Shown: positions 33,711 through 44,804, counted from the first letter of the stretch. The stretch is DNA of 64,000 nucleotides from Acanthosepion esculentum (GCA_964036315.1 OZ038492.1:35002118-35066117), one strand, 5' to 3'. Translations and numbers: made by a program. The notes: generated by a model from the letters alone, not told the origin.

Positions 33711-34361
33711 ATTTTCCGTAATCTATTCGTATGCAATATAAAACTGGTATAAACGTTCGTAAATCGTTTGTAAAACGTTTTATCCTTCCTTCTTTTTCTC
33801 TTTTCTTCTTCACATTATTTTTCACTTTCACCTTAACTCTTTTTTAAAAATTTTATTACTTACTTGTTTTGCTTCACTCTTTCTCTTTTCCTTCAATTGC
33901 TTTCTTCCCCATTTTCTTCTTCCTCTTCCTTTTTATTCCCCGTTGATCATCTATCCTTTGTCTTCCTACACGTTTACAACCCACGTTTCCTTCATCGCGC
34001 CTTCTTCTTCATCGTCCTACTTTATTGTCTTTCCCACTTCAGCGTTCATTTGTGAAAATGTCTTCATTATCCAATCTCCATTGATCATACGTGAATTTAA
34101 ACACTGGCTCATGCGTACTCCCTATCTTCTTATATAGACTAAAAAGCGGCATGTTTTCGTTCTGCTTTTTATTTATACGCTGTTGAGTTTGCAATTTAAG
34201 TTTCCTTTTATGCTGCGCCACTTGTTAAGTCCGTGTACTCAAAGAAATCCGTTCGTTTGAAAACAGCAAAAAAAAAAAAAAGAAAAAAGAAAGGCGTGCA
34301 TTCATAGGTTTACAAACGTTTATACCAGTTTTATATTGCATACGAATAGATTACGGAAAAT
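33711..34361. repeat. Fold-back element with 53-bp inverted arms
   Basis: 33711-33763 and the reverse complement of 34309-34361 are almost identical: ATTTTCCGTAATCTATTCGT, then ATGCAATATAAAACTGGTAT, then AAACGT. Similarity stops sharply at both outer ends. The 545-bp interior is C/T-rich to 34035, then mixed, with a 13-bp A-run at 34270. It could be a TIR element, or an inverted duplication. Confidence 0.75.
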
Positions 34362-34379
34362 ATGGCGCAGAAATCCGAG

Positions 34380-34920
34380 GTTGCACAACCAAAGATGGCT
34401 TCCCAAAAATCTAAAAAAAATGTTTAAAAACAGGAAAATTCCTATGAAAGCAATAAAATAGACTGCTCAATTTTCATGCAATATCAACACTCCTATACAG
34501 CAGTTAATGCGTGATGATTTCATCAGAGATATGCTTTAAGTCAGAGTTCGAACCATAAATATGGTATATCCAGACAACAAATAAAGTATTCAATATTCCC
34601 AACCAACCATAACTACTACCCTAAAAATAAGAAAACTAACTTCACAAGCACTAGTTTATTAATAGCAAAGCACAGACATAAGTGTTCATGTTCCTGTGTA
34701 CGCGCATTTATTTGCATATATGTGCACGTGCGTATACCTATATACGTACATGCAGGAATGTGCAGGTCTGTGTATGCACAAACGTATAAATACAGGCATA
34801 TGCACATAAATTCAAACATTAATAAGTAAAAATTTAATTATAAATCTAAACGCTCATAATTAATACTTAAGATACCAACAAACCAAATAAGAAAACAAAA
34901 TAATAGCCTAGTGAAGATAT
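34380..34920. other. No gene seen
   Basis: AT-rich. 34680-34810 has TGTGCACGTGCG/GCATATGTGCAC-type alternating words. Confidence 0.4.
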
Positions 34921-34926
34921 ATAAAG

Positions 34927-35152
<226 letters not shown>

Positions 35153-35415
35153 AATTTCCAAGAGGATAAAATCCGGGTAAAACTCAATGTTCTGTTCTTC
35201 TTTCTTCTGTTACACCTCTCTCTAGAGCTTCTATACATTTCCCTCTCACATTTGTTCCCCACTCCCACACATACACTCTCACTGAAATTTTGTTTTTTTA
35301 TACCCGGAGTTATATTTTTCGATTACTTGTCGAATTTGTAGGTCTGATGAATTGGATCGTGATTACGATTCTAATTTAATAAAGTATAACCATGGAATAT
35401 TAGTGTTTGAGCTTT

Positions 35416-35419
<4 letters not shown>

Positions 35420-35478
<59 letters not shown>

Positions 35479-35538
35479 GTATATGTATGTATATGTGTGT
35501 GTGTGTATAATATCATTTAGGAATTAATATCAATTGTA

Positions 35539-35615
<77 letters not shown>
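35420..35615. repeat. (TA)n cluster
   Basis: TA runs at 35420-35476 and 35541-35615. Confidence 0.95.
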
Positions 35616-35616
<1 letters not shown>

Positions 35617-35619
<3 letters not shown>

Positions 35620-35860
35620 TACGAGGCAAAATATGGATGCACCCATAGAAATGTTGATGAACAAAAGCTCGTCGCAATTGGATCTTTCCCCTTTTTTATC
35701 TGCGAGGAAATTATCCAGCATTCGCTGTCATATAGGAGGATTGACATTTCATTACATGTGTACGGTGTTGTCTTTGTTTTGATTAAAATTTTCCTGTTTC
35801 TTAATACTTTGTTTAGTTTTTTGAATTCTAGCTATTCTTAGTAATTTCCTTTGTCAGAGG
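35617..35860 (-). pseudogene. LINE fragment (RNA-binding/RT connection region)
   Basis: Minus strand: a KVLRNRKI-like piece near 35800, then MSILLYDSECWIISSQIKKG and KD, matching the VLLYGSECWTISSQMKKR block of the 9.7- and 30.4-kb LINE copies. It is truncated at both ends and abuts (TA)n at 35615. Confidence 0.65.
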
Positions 35861-36760
35861 AAAATCCAAAAAATGAATTTTGTCAACTAAATATTTACTC
35901 TTTTTCAGGCAGTGCCCAGCAAAACTCATTGACAGCTCTTTATAGTAAATTTCACAGAAATGGCCTTCTACCAATGTTGCTTTTTATCGACCGTGACGAC
36001 CGTTTCTCTGGTAATACTAGCTCTGGTGTGGTTGCAAGCTAAAGATTGTGAGTTTGTTTCTATTTGCAAGCTTCTCAACTTGCGTCTTGAGTCAATGTCG
36101 CCCTAGCTTCATGAAATTCATTATAAAATAAGTATACTTACGGACATTATTTTGCATTTATACATATAAATTTTTACGCCATTAGGCATGTGTGTGCATA
36201 CCTGCATGAGAACCGTCTGTACATGTGCCTCCATATAGGCAGCAAAATTCACCTATAACGTTTGCATGTCTTCGTATCTGTGCCTGTATCTACGTGTGCG
36301 CACGCGCAAATGTTCTGCGCGCGCATCCATCCATTTATTTCCGTTGCCAGCCTCTTTTCCACATCAGAGATTGTATCCTAAAACGAGTTTGTCTACCTCT
36401 TAATGGCTGACTCTAAATTGTCACCTTTTATGCTTTTATGTTTTTTTTGTTTACTTATTTTCAAAGGCGAATTTTATTCTTCACTAAGCTACCGTCAAAT
36501 TTGTTTTGCCTGTGAACACGCTGCCAGATCGAAGAGATGACTCACATCAACTTAGATCTCCCCCCTGCCATTTTTTCCTGAACAACTTTCAATGAACCTG
36601 AAAGAAAAGCTTTCTTTTTTTTCCCTTTTTTTCTTCTCATTTTTAACAGCAGTTCAGCGGTCATCAATTATCCGTGATTTCTCTTTTCGCGGTTAAAGTT
36701 AACTACGTTAAATCCATCAATAAATAATTCATAAATTTTATATATCTCGAATAATCGAGG
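35861..36760. other. No gene seen
   Basis: Frames at 35851-36042 and 36225-36410 have no recognised similarity. A CGCACGCGCAAATG/GCGCGCGCATCC patch is at 36300. Confidence 0.35.
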
Positions 36761-36764
36761 ACAC

Positions 36765-37370
36765 GTCTAATATGATATGATACGATATGATATATGATAT
36801 GATACAATATGATATGGTACGATATGATATGATACGATACGTTATAATACGGTACGATATAATATGATACCATGTGATATATGATATCACAAGATGTGAT
36901 AGGATATGGTATATGATACGATACGATATATATTACAATTAGATATGATACGATTAGGTCTGATATATGATACAATATGATAAGATATGACATTATACGA
37001 TATGATATGATACAATACGATATGATATGATACGATATGATACGATAGCATATGATATATGGTACGATATATGATACAAGGCGATATGATATTATACGAT
37101 TAAATATGATATGATACGATATATGACATGATATGATACGATATGATACGATAGCATATGATATATGATACGATATGATATGAAATGATACGATGCAGTA
37201 TATGATACGCTATATGATATTATATGATATGGCATGATACGATATTATATGACAGATGAATAGATATGATATATGATATAGAATACGATAAATTATGAAA
37301 TGATACGATACGAGATGTTACAATATGATATGATATGATACGATTTGATATGGTATGCTATGATACAGAC
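36765..37370. repeat. GATAT/GATAC pentanucleotide array, about 600 bp
   Basis: Built from TATGA, TACGA and variants in irregular order (period 5 with 3-bp slips). The minus-strand open frame at 36703-36993 (SYHI-rich) is a by-product of ATATC/ATAC words. Confidence 0.93.
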
Positions 37371-37509
37371 GGTTTCTTTAATATTCTAATTTTGCCCAAA
37401 TTAATATCTACGAATTATTCTCATTGAATGGTGTTTGAATTTAATCTGAATGTATAGAAATGAGTCAGCCTCTTGTTAATGTCTCTCAAAATAATTTACA
37501 GTTCAATTA

Positions 37510-37955
37510 TAAACTTCTTCAGGACGTGGGCGGTCATAGCTACAACTTCCTATCATTTAGATCTCTAATCAACGTTTGTGCCCTTACTATCTCTCCTGAT
37601 TCCTGTTCTCCTATCCATTTACACAAGCTCATTAGGTAGGTTATTCGCAGTTTTCCCCCACCGCACTTCCTTTCAATAAGCTTCGTGGGTGTCATATTCG
37701 CCAAACGTTCTTAGTTGTTTGCAATATTTGTCTTAATATCCCAACACAACTCTACCATACAAGTCCATTAGGTAGATTACTGTTTAAATATGCTGCGATT
37801 TCCTTCAGTATGTCCTGCGAGTGTCTAATTCTCCAAGCCCTCTTTCCTAATTATGTATACCTAAAATGTAAACTGTTTTTCCCTTCCTATTTTCCGTTAA
37901 ACCCCCTCGTTGCTCTCAAGATCCATCAGTGGTATTCTCAGCATCCTTCTGTGGG
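37510..37955 (-). pseudogene. Two LINE 3'-end fragments in tandem
   Basis: Both read on the minus strand. 37690-37510 gives AANNLPNELV, then a MTAHVLKKF-like end, matching the usual YL-SL-KW ... MI-NVLKGHGT tail. 37955-37745 gives SHRRMLRIPLMDLE, then FTF-like and IIRKEGLEN, matching the FYRRMLRI ... HIMRKEGLENL part. Many stops. Two separate truncated insertions, or a split and duplicated single copy. Confidence 0.6.
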
Positions 37956-37959
37956 ACCA

Positions 37960-38400
37960 CTTTTTTAAAGCATTTCACCTCAAGCAAGGCGGGAGTGCCA
38001 CTAGCACGCAAGGGGTTACAGAGAGTGAGAGCAAGAGTAAAGAGCGGTGTTTGAAGAAAAGATATAGAAAAGGACGGGGATCAGGATCAAGGCATCAGAA
38101 GTTGCCGATGGACATTACATTTGAATATTTGAAGATTATAGTCATCAGGATATCAAATAGGAGAAAGGGAGTTCCACAGTCAGGAAGTGTTATAGAAGAG
38201 GCTGTTGGAGTAGAAATGGCGGTTTACTTAACTGTCTCGACATTGAAAGTGTGGTACCGTGATGCCAATCTAGCACGCTTAAATTTAGGCATTAAGGGCA
38301 CCAGTGAAAATAGCTCGACAGAGGAGTTGCTATGAAAATATTTGTAGAAAAGATAGAGGGAAGCCACAGCACGTCTGTGAGAAAGTCCCAAGCGGTCACT
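37960..38400 (-). pseudogene. LINE reverse-transcriptase C-terminal tail
   Basis: Minus strand: LGLSHRRAVASLYLFYKYFH, then SNSSVELFSLVPLMPKFKRA, RLASRYHTFNVETVK, then a frameshifted remainder and a 3' part with GTGCCACTAGCACGCAAGG-type sequence (plus 37993-38011) shared with copies at 18.6 and 61.4 kb. Same family as the 18.6-, 25.2-, 53.8- and 61.1-kb tails. Confidence 0.8.
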
Positions 38401-38452
38401 CATCTCGGTAATGACTAGTCTCGACGTCCGGTGGTCGTACAGGACTCGGTGT
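38385..38452 (-). repeat. 5S rRNA-like fragment joined to the LINE tail
   Basis: The reverse complement contains CGACCACCGGACGTCGAGAC, TAGTCATTACCGAGATGAGT and GACCGCTTGGGA, which follow the 5S rRNA middle and 3' third with a short deletion. The last bases overlap the first LINE codons (DRLGLSHRR). It could be a 5S-headed SINE remnant or a chimeric retrocopy. Confidence 0.5.
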
Positions 38453-38472
38453 AATAATAATAAAAAAAACAC

Positions 38473-38615
38473 AATATTGACACGTTTACAAAGATTGTTA
38501 CATGATATTGTTTTATTTTTATTTATACTTGTTTTACTCGCTTTAGAACTTCCCTAACCTTTTCCTCCTTTTGGACCCTTTTTCTAGTTGAAAATAAAGA
38601 TCTTCACTATCTATG
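38473..38615. other. No gene seen
   Basis: T-rich spacer. Confidence 0.4.
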
Positions 38616-38617
38616 AG

Positions 38618-38960
38618 CTTGTCACGTTGAACTTCCAAGCCTAGGTTCAACTTCAGCTGAAGTCTCCCCTCTTTTCAATCTGTAATAAATTACGTTTCTT
38701 TGTGACTACACCATTTGCCGCAGAACGTCCCACCTCAAACGACCAAGCGGTGGGAAAAACGAGCAAGAATAGGACAATTTTCAAAGAGCAAGAGATGGGA
38801 AGATTTTACTTTCGGCCATCTAATCAGTCCTTCCTTTTCAATTCGCCCCATCAATATTTTGTTCTCTTTCATTACAAGAATGCCAACTTCAGGCTCATTT
38901 TTAAAATTTCCCATGTTCACTTATGGGCCTAAGGGCCCACGTTGAGAATCATTGCTCTAG
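38618..38960 (+). repeat. Direct repeat of about 340 bp, copy 1 (DNA-transposon-like end)
   Basis: Matches 39058-39400 along most of its length, e.g. CTTTTCAATCTGTAATAAAT, TCAAAGAGCAAGAGATGG. It ends GTTGAGAATCATTG, whose reverse complement CAATGATTCTCAAC resembles hAT-type termini, but no opposite end was found. Confidence 0.7.
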
Positions 38961-39057
38961 AAGGAATTCATCGAACTCGGGTAATGTTTTTGGTGATGGA
39001 ATTTAATATATGTAGGAAGGAGTGGGGAAGATATAAAAACGGGATCTGCTATCTATT

Positions 39058-39400
39058 TATCGGTTTGTCAAGTTGAAATTCCAAGCCTTGGTTAAGCTTC
39101 AGGCGTAAGTCTTCCCTCTTTTCAATCTGTAATAAATTACGTTTCTTTGTGAGTACACCATTTGCTGTAGAAGATCCCACCTCAGCCGACCATGCGAGAA
39201 AGAATGGGACAATCATTTTCAAAGAGCAAGAGATGGTAAGATTTTATTTTCGGCCATTTAATTAATCCTTCCCTTTCAATTCGCCCCATGGTTACTTTGT
39301 TCTCTTTCAGTTCAAGAAGGCCAACTCCAGGTCCATTTAAAAACATTTTTCTCAGGCCCACTAATAGGCCCAACGACCAAAATTGAGAATCACAAGTTTA
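39058..39400 (+). repeat. Direct repeat of about 340 bp, copy 2
   Basis: Second copy, co-oriented, about 440 bp downstream of the first. It ends ATTGAGAATCACAAG. Intervening 38961-39057 is unique. Confidence 0.7.
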
Positions 39401-39559
39401 GAATACTTTTACCTTACACAGCATAAATCCAATTTTCGATAAATATTTAATTATGACATTGAATATATAATAAGAGGTCATTACAATGCAAGGACATTCG
39501 ATTGGTTATTGAAAATAAAATAGCATAAAACGATCCTGGGTTATTTCGCATTGGTTGAT

Positions 39560-39866
39560 AGCTCTTATCAGTAAAATCAGATGACTTGAAAAACAAAGAC
39601 GAGCGCGCCGAACTGCTATATAATATCAGTCTTCCTATTCGGCTGTGAATGCTCACAGCTGAAGAAACTGAAGACAAGAGAAATTTGGTTGTTTAGAATG
39701 ATGCTAAAAATACCATGAACAGAACTAGTAAACGAGCAGTTTTAATAAAAACAGAACAACACTATCGTTAATACACAGAAATAGAATCAGAAAGAGACAG
39801 TTGAAATCTCTGGGACACATCATTAGAAAAGAAGGATTGAAATATTTGATACTCACAACACAGTCA
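39560..39866 (+). pseudogene. LINE 3'-end fragment, left part (split by a SINE)
   Basis: Reads SVFLFGCECSQLKKLKTREI then WLFRMMLKIP, matching the LLYGSECW-x-ISSQMKKRL ... FYRRMLRIPW block. After stops comes a GTHH-like and YLILTTQ remnant near 39840-39866 (LGHIMRKEGLENLILTG in intact relatives). The reading then breaks where SINE family A begins. Confidence 0.7.
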
Positions 39867-40226
39867 GTTATGTGCCATGCGTGATACATGACTGACGAGG
39901 CAGTAGGTTGCCATTTCTTCCTGCGGTAGACCAGTTGCCATCCAAGGATATAGAACCCTGTCTTTCTTGTTATTTACCCATAGCTGAGGGGAGAAGAAGA
40001 GGATCCATACCCTTCCTAAGAGTATTAGCACATAAGTGAATGGAGATTTTCCAAGCGTAGCTTAGATGTGGCACCCACTGAGAATCGAACTCACTATTCA
40101 GTCGTAACTGTTTAGGAAGACACGCCGAGGTGCCCATAGCACATAAGTGAATGTGATGGATGCGACTGGAATTCGAACTCGGCTCCCCGATTCCTCAATC
40201 CGAGCCGCTATCCATTACTCCACCGT
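39866..40226 (-). repeat. tRNA-derived SINE, family A (copy 2), itself interrupted
   Basis: Same sequence as 1223-1520 and 44805-45095. Its head lies at 40160-40226 on the minus strand, with B-box-like GAGTTCGAATTCCAG. The body is interrupted at 40043-40136 by a smaller tRNA-like element. The SINE separates two parts of one LINE tail. Confidence 0.8.
40043..40136 (-). mobile_element. 94-bp tRNA-like retroposon with 17-bp target duplication
   Basis: Bounded by TAGCACATAAGTGAATG at 40026-40042 and 40137-40153. The minus strand (40135-40069) starts GGCACCT and ends GGGTGCCA, a seven-pair acceptor stem, with a T-arm GAGTTCGATTCTCAG containing a B box. Only 67 nt lie between the acceptor ends and the anticodon arm is not regular, so it is not a working tRNA. 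About 25 nt of non-tRNA tail follow. The sibling SINE copies at 1437 and 45012 lack it. Confidence 0.85.
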
Positions 40227-40400
40227 GTACAAGACGAAGGTAAACGTCACTGGGAAAACACCGCGAGTGACCTACCTAACGAGCTTGTCTAAATGGATGC
40301 CTTGAACAGGGAGTAGAAGTTATAGTAAAAAGAGAAACATGGAAAGCAACAAAGGAAGGACAATGCACATAGAATGAGAAGAATATCGGATGGCTTTCGC
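40227..40400 (+). pseudogene. LINE 3'-end fragment, right part
   Basis: Reads TYLTSLSKWMP near 40263-40300 in the position expected after the interrupted piece at 39866 (normal order LILTG ... TYL-SLSKWM). It ends with AAC-K-rich and EEY-like degenerate codons. The SINE therefore inserted into an existing LINE copy. Confidence 0.7.
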
Positions 40401-40735
40401 AGGATTTTTAAGTGTTAGCGATATTTGAACACTGCACTCGGTACTCTCGTTTTTTTTAGTATAACAGTTTTCGTTTCTCCCGAGGTTTTTTCAGTTTCCT
40501 ATTTCTTCATTAGTATCAAATATTCCTGAACATGTTGAGCCTTCTTTCTTCCTTCACCTTTTATTTTATTTCATTTTATCTTATGTTATTTATCTTATTG
40601 TTATTCGTGTTAGTAGTTGTCGTTGTTTTTGTTTATGTCGTAGTTGCAGTAGCAACAACAGCAACGTTGGTGTTGATAGCATTTTAATAATAACGAAATT
40701 GAACGGAAAAGCCAATATATTATCATAACAAGAAG
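40401..40735. other. No gene seen
   Basis: T-rich sequence, nothing recognised. Confidence 0.4.
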
Positions 40736-41005
40736 TGGTGGAGACGGAACTAAGACAAGGAGAAACAACAAGAAGAAGAAATGGTGAGGACTAAGACGAT
40801 GATAAACAAAGCAGATAAATAAGAAGGAGGAACAATGACAAGAAGAAGAAGAAGAAGAAGAAGAAGAAGAAGAAGAAGAAGAAGAAGAAGAAGAAGAAGA
40901 AGAAGAAGAAGAAGAAGAAGAAGAAGAAGAAGAAGAAAAAGGAATGGTAATGACTAAGACGACGATAAACAAAGCAAGTAAATAAGAAGGAAGGAACACT
41001 GGCAA

Positions 41006-41071
<66 letters not shown>

Positions 41072-41660
41072 GAAGAAGAAGAAGAAGAAGAAGAAGAAAT
41101 GGCAAAGACTAAGACGATGATAAACAATGCGGATAAAGAAGAAGAAGAAGAAGAAGAAGAAGAAGAAGAAGAAGAAGAAGAAGAAGAGGAGGAAGAAAAA
41201 GAAGAAGAAGATGAAGAAGAAGAAGAAGAAGTAGAAGAAGTAGTAGTAGTAGAAGAAGAAGAAGAAGAATCAGGAGGAGGAGGAGGAGTACAAATGGTAA
41301 AGACCAAGACGATGAGAAAAAATGCAGGTAAATAAGAGGGGGGCAATAAAGAAGAAGAAGAAGAAGAAGAAGAAGAAGAAGAAGAAGAAGAAGAAGAAGA
41401 AGATGGAGGAGGAGGAGGAGGACAAATGGTAAGGACCAAGATATGATGAGAAAAATGCCGGTGAATAAGAGGGTGATGTAATGCCGACGACGAAGAAGAA
41501 GAAGAGGAGGAGGAGGAGGAGGAGGAGGAGGAGGGGGAGGAGAAGAAGAAATGGTAAGGACCAAGACGAATATAAATGAAATAGGTAAATAAGACGGAGG
41601 CACAATGACAAGGAAAAAGAAGACGAAGAAAAAGAAGAAGAGTTAAAAAAAGATTATTAT
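40736..41660 (+). repeat. Higher-order array: GAA/TAA/GAG trinucleotide blocks with a repeated spacer
   Basis: A spacer of about 55 bp resembling ATGGTAAAGACTAAGACGAT, then GATAAACAAAGCAGATAAAT and AAGAAGGAGGAACAATGAC, recurs at about 40780, 40945, 41098, 41294, 41426 and 41551. Each copy is followed by a trinucleotide run: GAA (40839-40937), TAA (41007-41071) plus GAA, GAA/GTA (41139-41270), GAA (41350-41402), GAA/GAG (41489-41550). The long S/I/F/E frames on both strands are run artefacts. Confidence 0.92.
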
Positions 41661-41664
41661 TACT

Positions 41665-42024
41665 TGATTCATTTTCCACGGCTTATCAAACTTGTTCAGT
41701 CTATAGAAAACCAGATAAATTTTAAAATTTAACAATTTCTTTTCATGGAGGTTATGATGAATTAGGGATACAGGTCATATTAATTAACCCATAACTGAGG
41801 CGGATTCCTAATTGTCCCAAGGGTATTTGCGCCTAAGTAAATATAACGAATACTGCTCGAATTAGAACTCGTCTATCCGATTAACAATTCCGAGCCAATA
41901 TACGTTACACCACCCGCACATCTAAGCTTATAGCACCTGGTATTCCCAAGCGTTCACCCATCTAGATAATGACAGGCTCGACGTTGCTTAACTTCAGTGA
42001 AGGTACGGGAACCGATGTGGTAAA
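41665..42024 (-). repeat. 5S-tRNA composite SINE, family B (copy 3)
   Basis: Minus strand from 42024: 5S-like CACTGAAGTTAAGCAACGTC, then GATGGGTGAACGCTTGGGAA, TACCAGGTGCTATAAGCTT (the true 3' end of 5S rRNA), directly followed by a tRNA-like block with GGTGGTGTAACG (A-box-like) and GAGTTCTAATTCGAGC (B-box-like), then the body CCCTTGGGACAATTAGGAAT and the GATAAGCCGT tail at about 41680. Confidence 0.82.
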
Positions 42025-42415
42025 GGAGAAGAAGGAGGAGGAGGAGGACCAAGAGAGTGATAAACAAAAACAGGCAAATAAGAGAGAGGACGAGGGAGAG
42101 AAGAAGAACGAAATTAAAACGAAGGGGAAAAAAAGAACTTCAGGAATAGAAATAAAGATAAAAAAGGCATAAAATGTCATAACGCAAGGAACGTAGCAAT
42201 TAATTTGGAATGTTGAAAACAAGACAGAAAAGGGGAAGTTTATAAGCTATACTGTCGTCTGCGACTCTAATGGCAATCATAACTATGATAGAAATAAGGA
42301 AGAGAACAATGACAAAGTAAGAATAATAATAATAATTGCCTCCTCATAGATATTGAAGTGCCACCAGATAAAAATGTCTTTAAAAGAAAGCTAAAGATCA
42401 GCAATACTTTTTAAT
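42025..42415. other. No gene seen
   Basis: A/G-rich. 42055-42110 has one more diverged spacer (GTGATAAACAAAAACAGGC then AAATAAGAGAG) like that of the trinucleotide array. Confidence 0.45.
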
Positions 42416-42760
42416 CATTTCACCCCCCACCCAAGCAAGACGATAAAGCCACTGCGACGCAGAGTATTACAGGGAGTGAAATATAATGAGAAAACTTTAA
42501 TGAGAATTGAGGGAAGGACAACAAAGTAGCAAGGTTCAGGAAGACAGACGATCTCGATTGAGGTTGCATTTAAATTTATGAAAATTGTAGTTGGCAGGGA
42601 AGCAAGAAATCAGGAAGGAGTTCTACAGACGAGGAGAGTGAGAAAATAAACTCTTAGTATAGAAGTGGCGTTATCAACAGCAAAACGGTGAGACCTAGTT
42701 GCCAATCGAGTAGCGCGTTCAAATTCTTCTTCTTCTAATTATTATTCCATCTTGTTGTCA
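42416..42760 (-). pseudogene. LINE RT tail, heavily decayed
   Basis: It aligns in order with the 38.0-kb copy: AGCAAGACGATAAAGCCACT, an AATTGTAGTTGGCAGGGAAG block, then GTTGCCAATCGAGTAGCGCG (plus strand). The coding reading is on the minus strand and is unreadable beyond short peptides. Confidence 0.55.
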
Positions 42761-43090
42761 TTGTTACACCTATATTTACCTGCTTTGTATATCATCGTCG
42801 TGGTCGTTTAAATAGTCGGATGTTAGATTATATGAAAAGAAACCAAGCAGTTATTAATGAGATTTGAAATTAATGCATGAATCATAGTTCTAGCATCATT
42901 CCTTTATAGTCAGCCTATCAACTTTTCAGCCCAATTTCGTATATCTGTTAATGAACAGGGCCAAAAAAGTAAATATGAATATCTTGAAATTGAAATAAAT
43001 AGAGTAACTTAAAAAAACTGTTATACCGATAATAACTGGAGCACTGGGTACGAACAAAAATGATAAGTGTCAATAATAACAATAAAAAGA
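42761..43090. other. No gene seen
   Basis: AT-rich spacer before the LINE tail. Confidence 0.4.
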
Positions 43091-43094
43091 ATAA

Positions 43095-43450
43095 GAATAA
43101 CAATAATGCTGAGAATAACATGGACCGAAGATACGGACAGGAAAGAATTTTTAGAGAAAATGGAGACAAAAATGACACTTACACATAACATAAAAAAGAA
43201 ACAGTTGACATTTGTAGGGCGCATAATGAGGAAAGAGAGCCTAGAAAATTTGATACTCACAGGGCAGATTGAAGGCAAGAGGGAAAGCGACGCATCACCT
43301 ACCAAGCGAGCTTGATTAAATGGACGGCGTAGCAAGATTTCAGGAGAAATAAGAAAAAGACAAAAATTGTTAAGAACTAAAAAGGACAAGAAATTGTGGA
43401 GAGTCATGATCGCCAACGTCCTGCAGCAACAAGAAACAAAGAAGAAGAAG
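43095..43450 (+). pseudogene. LINE endonuclease/reverse-transcriptase 3' end
   Basis: The frame 43067-43315 reads MLRITWTEDTDRKEFLEKME, LTHNIKKKQLTFVGRIMRKE, SLENLILTGQIEGKRE. After a frameshift it continues SKISGEIRKRQ and KLWRVMIANVL, then ends near 43440. It is a nearly continuous tail of the family seen at 30.4 kb. 5' truncated. Confidence 0.85.
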
Positions 43451-43611
43451 TCTACTACCATAATGCGCAAAGTTGGCATGTGTCCTATCTATATGTCATG
43501 ATGGGTATATTAGGATTCTTAATGTGTAAAAACTAAGTTGAATGTATCTTTTTTATTCTTGTCATGGTTAAGATTTACGCCCACCTTCTAAATACATATA
43601 TAAATGTTTAT

Positions 43612-44437
<826 letters not shown>

Positions 44438-44439
<2 letters not shown>

Positions 44440-44580
44440 TGTTTATTTAAAAATTATAACATAAATATGTTATAAAATCACTACAAAAACAATTGTTGTT
44501 TCAACACCTCCGGTGTCTTATCAAGTGATGTTGTTGAATGTAGAATAAAAGGATTTTAAATATTTCAAATTAATTGGATC
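44438..44580. repeat. (TA)n-linked ATAACATAAATATGTTATAA repeat with GTTTCAACACC motif
   Basis: GATTGTTTATTTAAAAATTA, ATAACATAAATATGTTATAA, then GTTTCAACACCTCCGGTGTC. The same parts occur inverted at 52740-52805, again beside (TA)n. Confidence 0.65.
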
Positions 44581-44640
44581 CCCTACGCGTTTATCATGCA
44601 TGCCACACAACTGAGTGACTTATAAATGTGTGTTGGTGTG

Positions 44641-44641
<1 letters not shown>

Positions 44642-44724
<83 letters not shown>

Positions 44725-44800
44725 ATTGAGTGACTTATATGTGTGTGTTTGTGTGTGTGTATATATATATATATGTATATATACACAAACACACATATAT
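44642..44800. repeat. (TA)n with (CA)n/(TG)n
   Basis: TA 44642-44714, then a direct repeat of GAGTGACTTATA at 44610 and 44728, plus further TG/TA/CA. Confidence 0.93.
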
Positions 44801-44804
44801 GTCA

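Noticed and set aside
41109..41679. Long S-, P-, L- or F-rich frames on the minus strand
   Set aside because: Read-through of GAA/GAG/TAA runs; present in all three frames.
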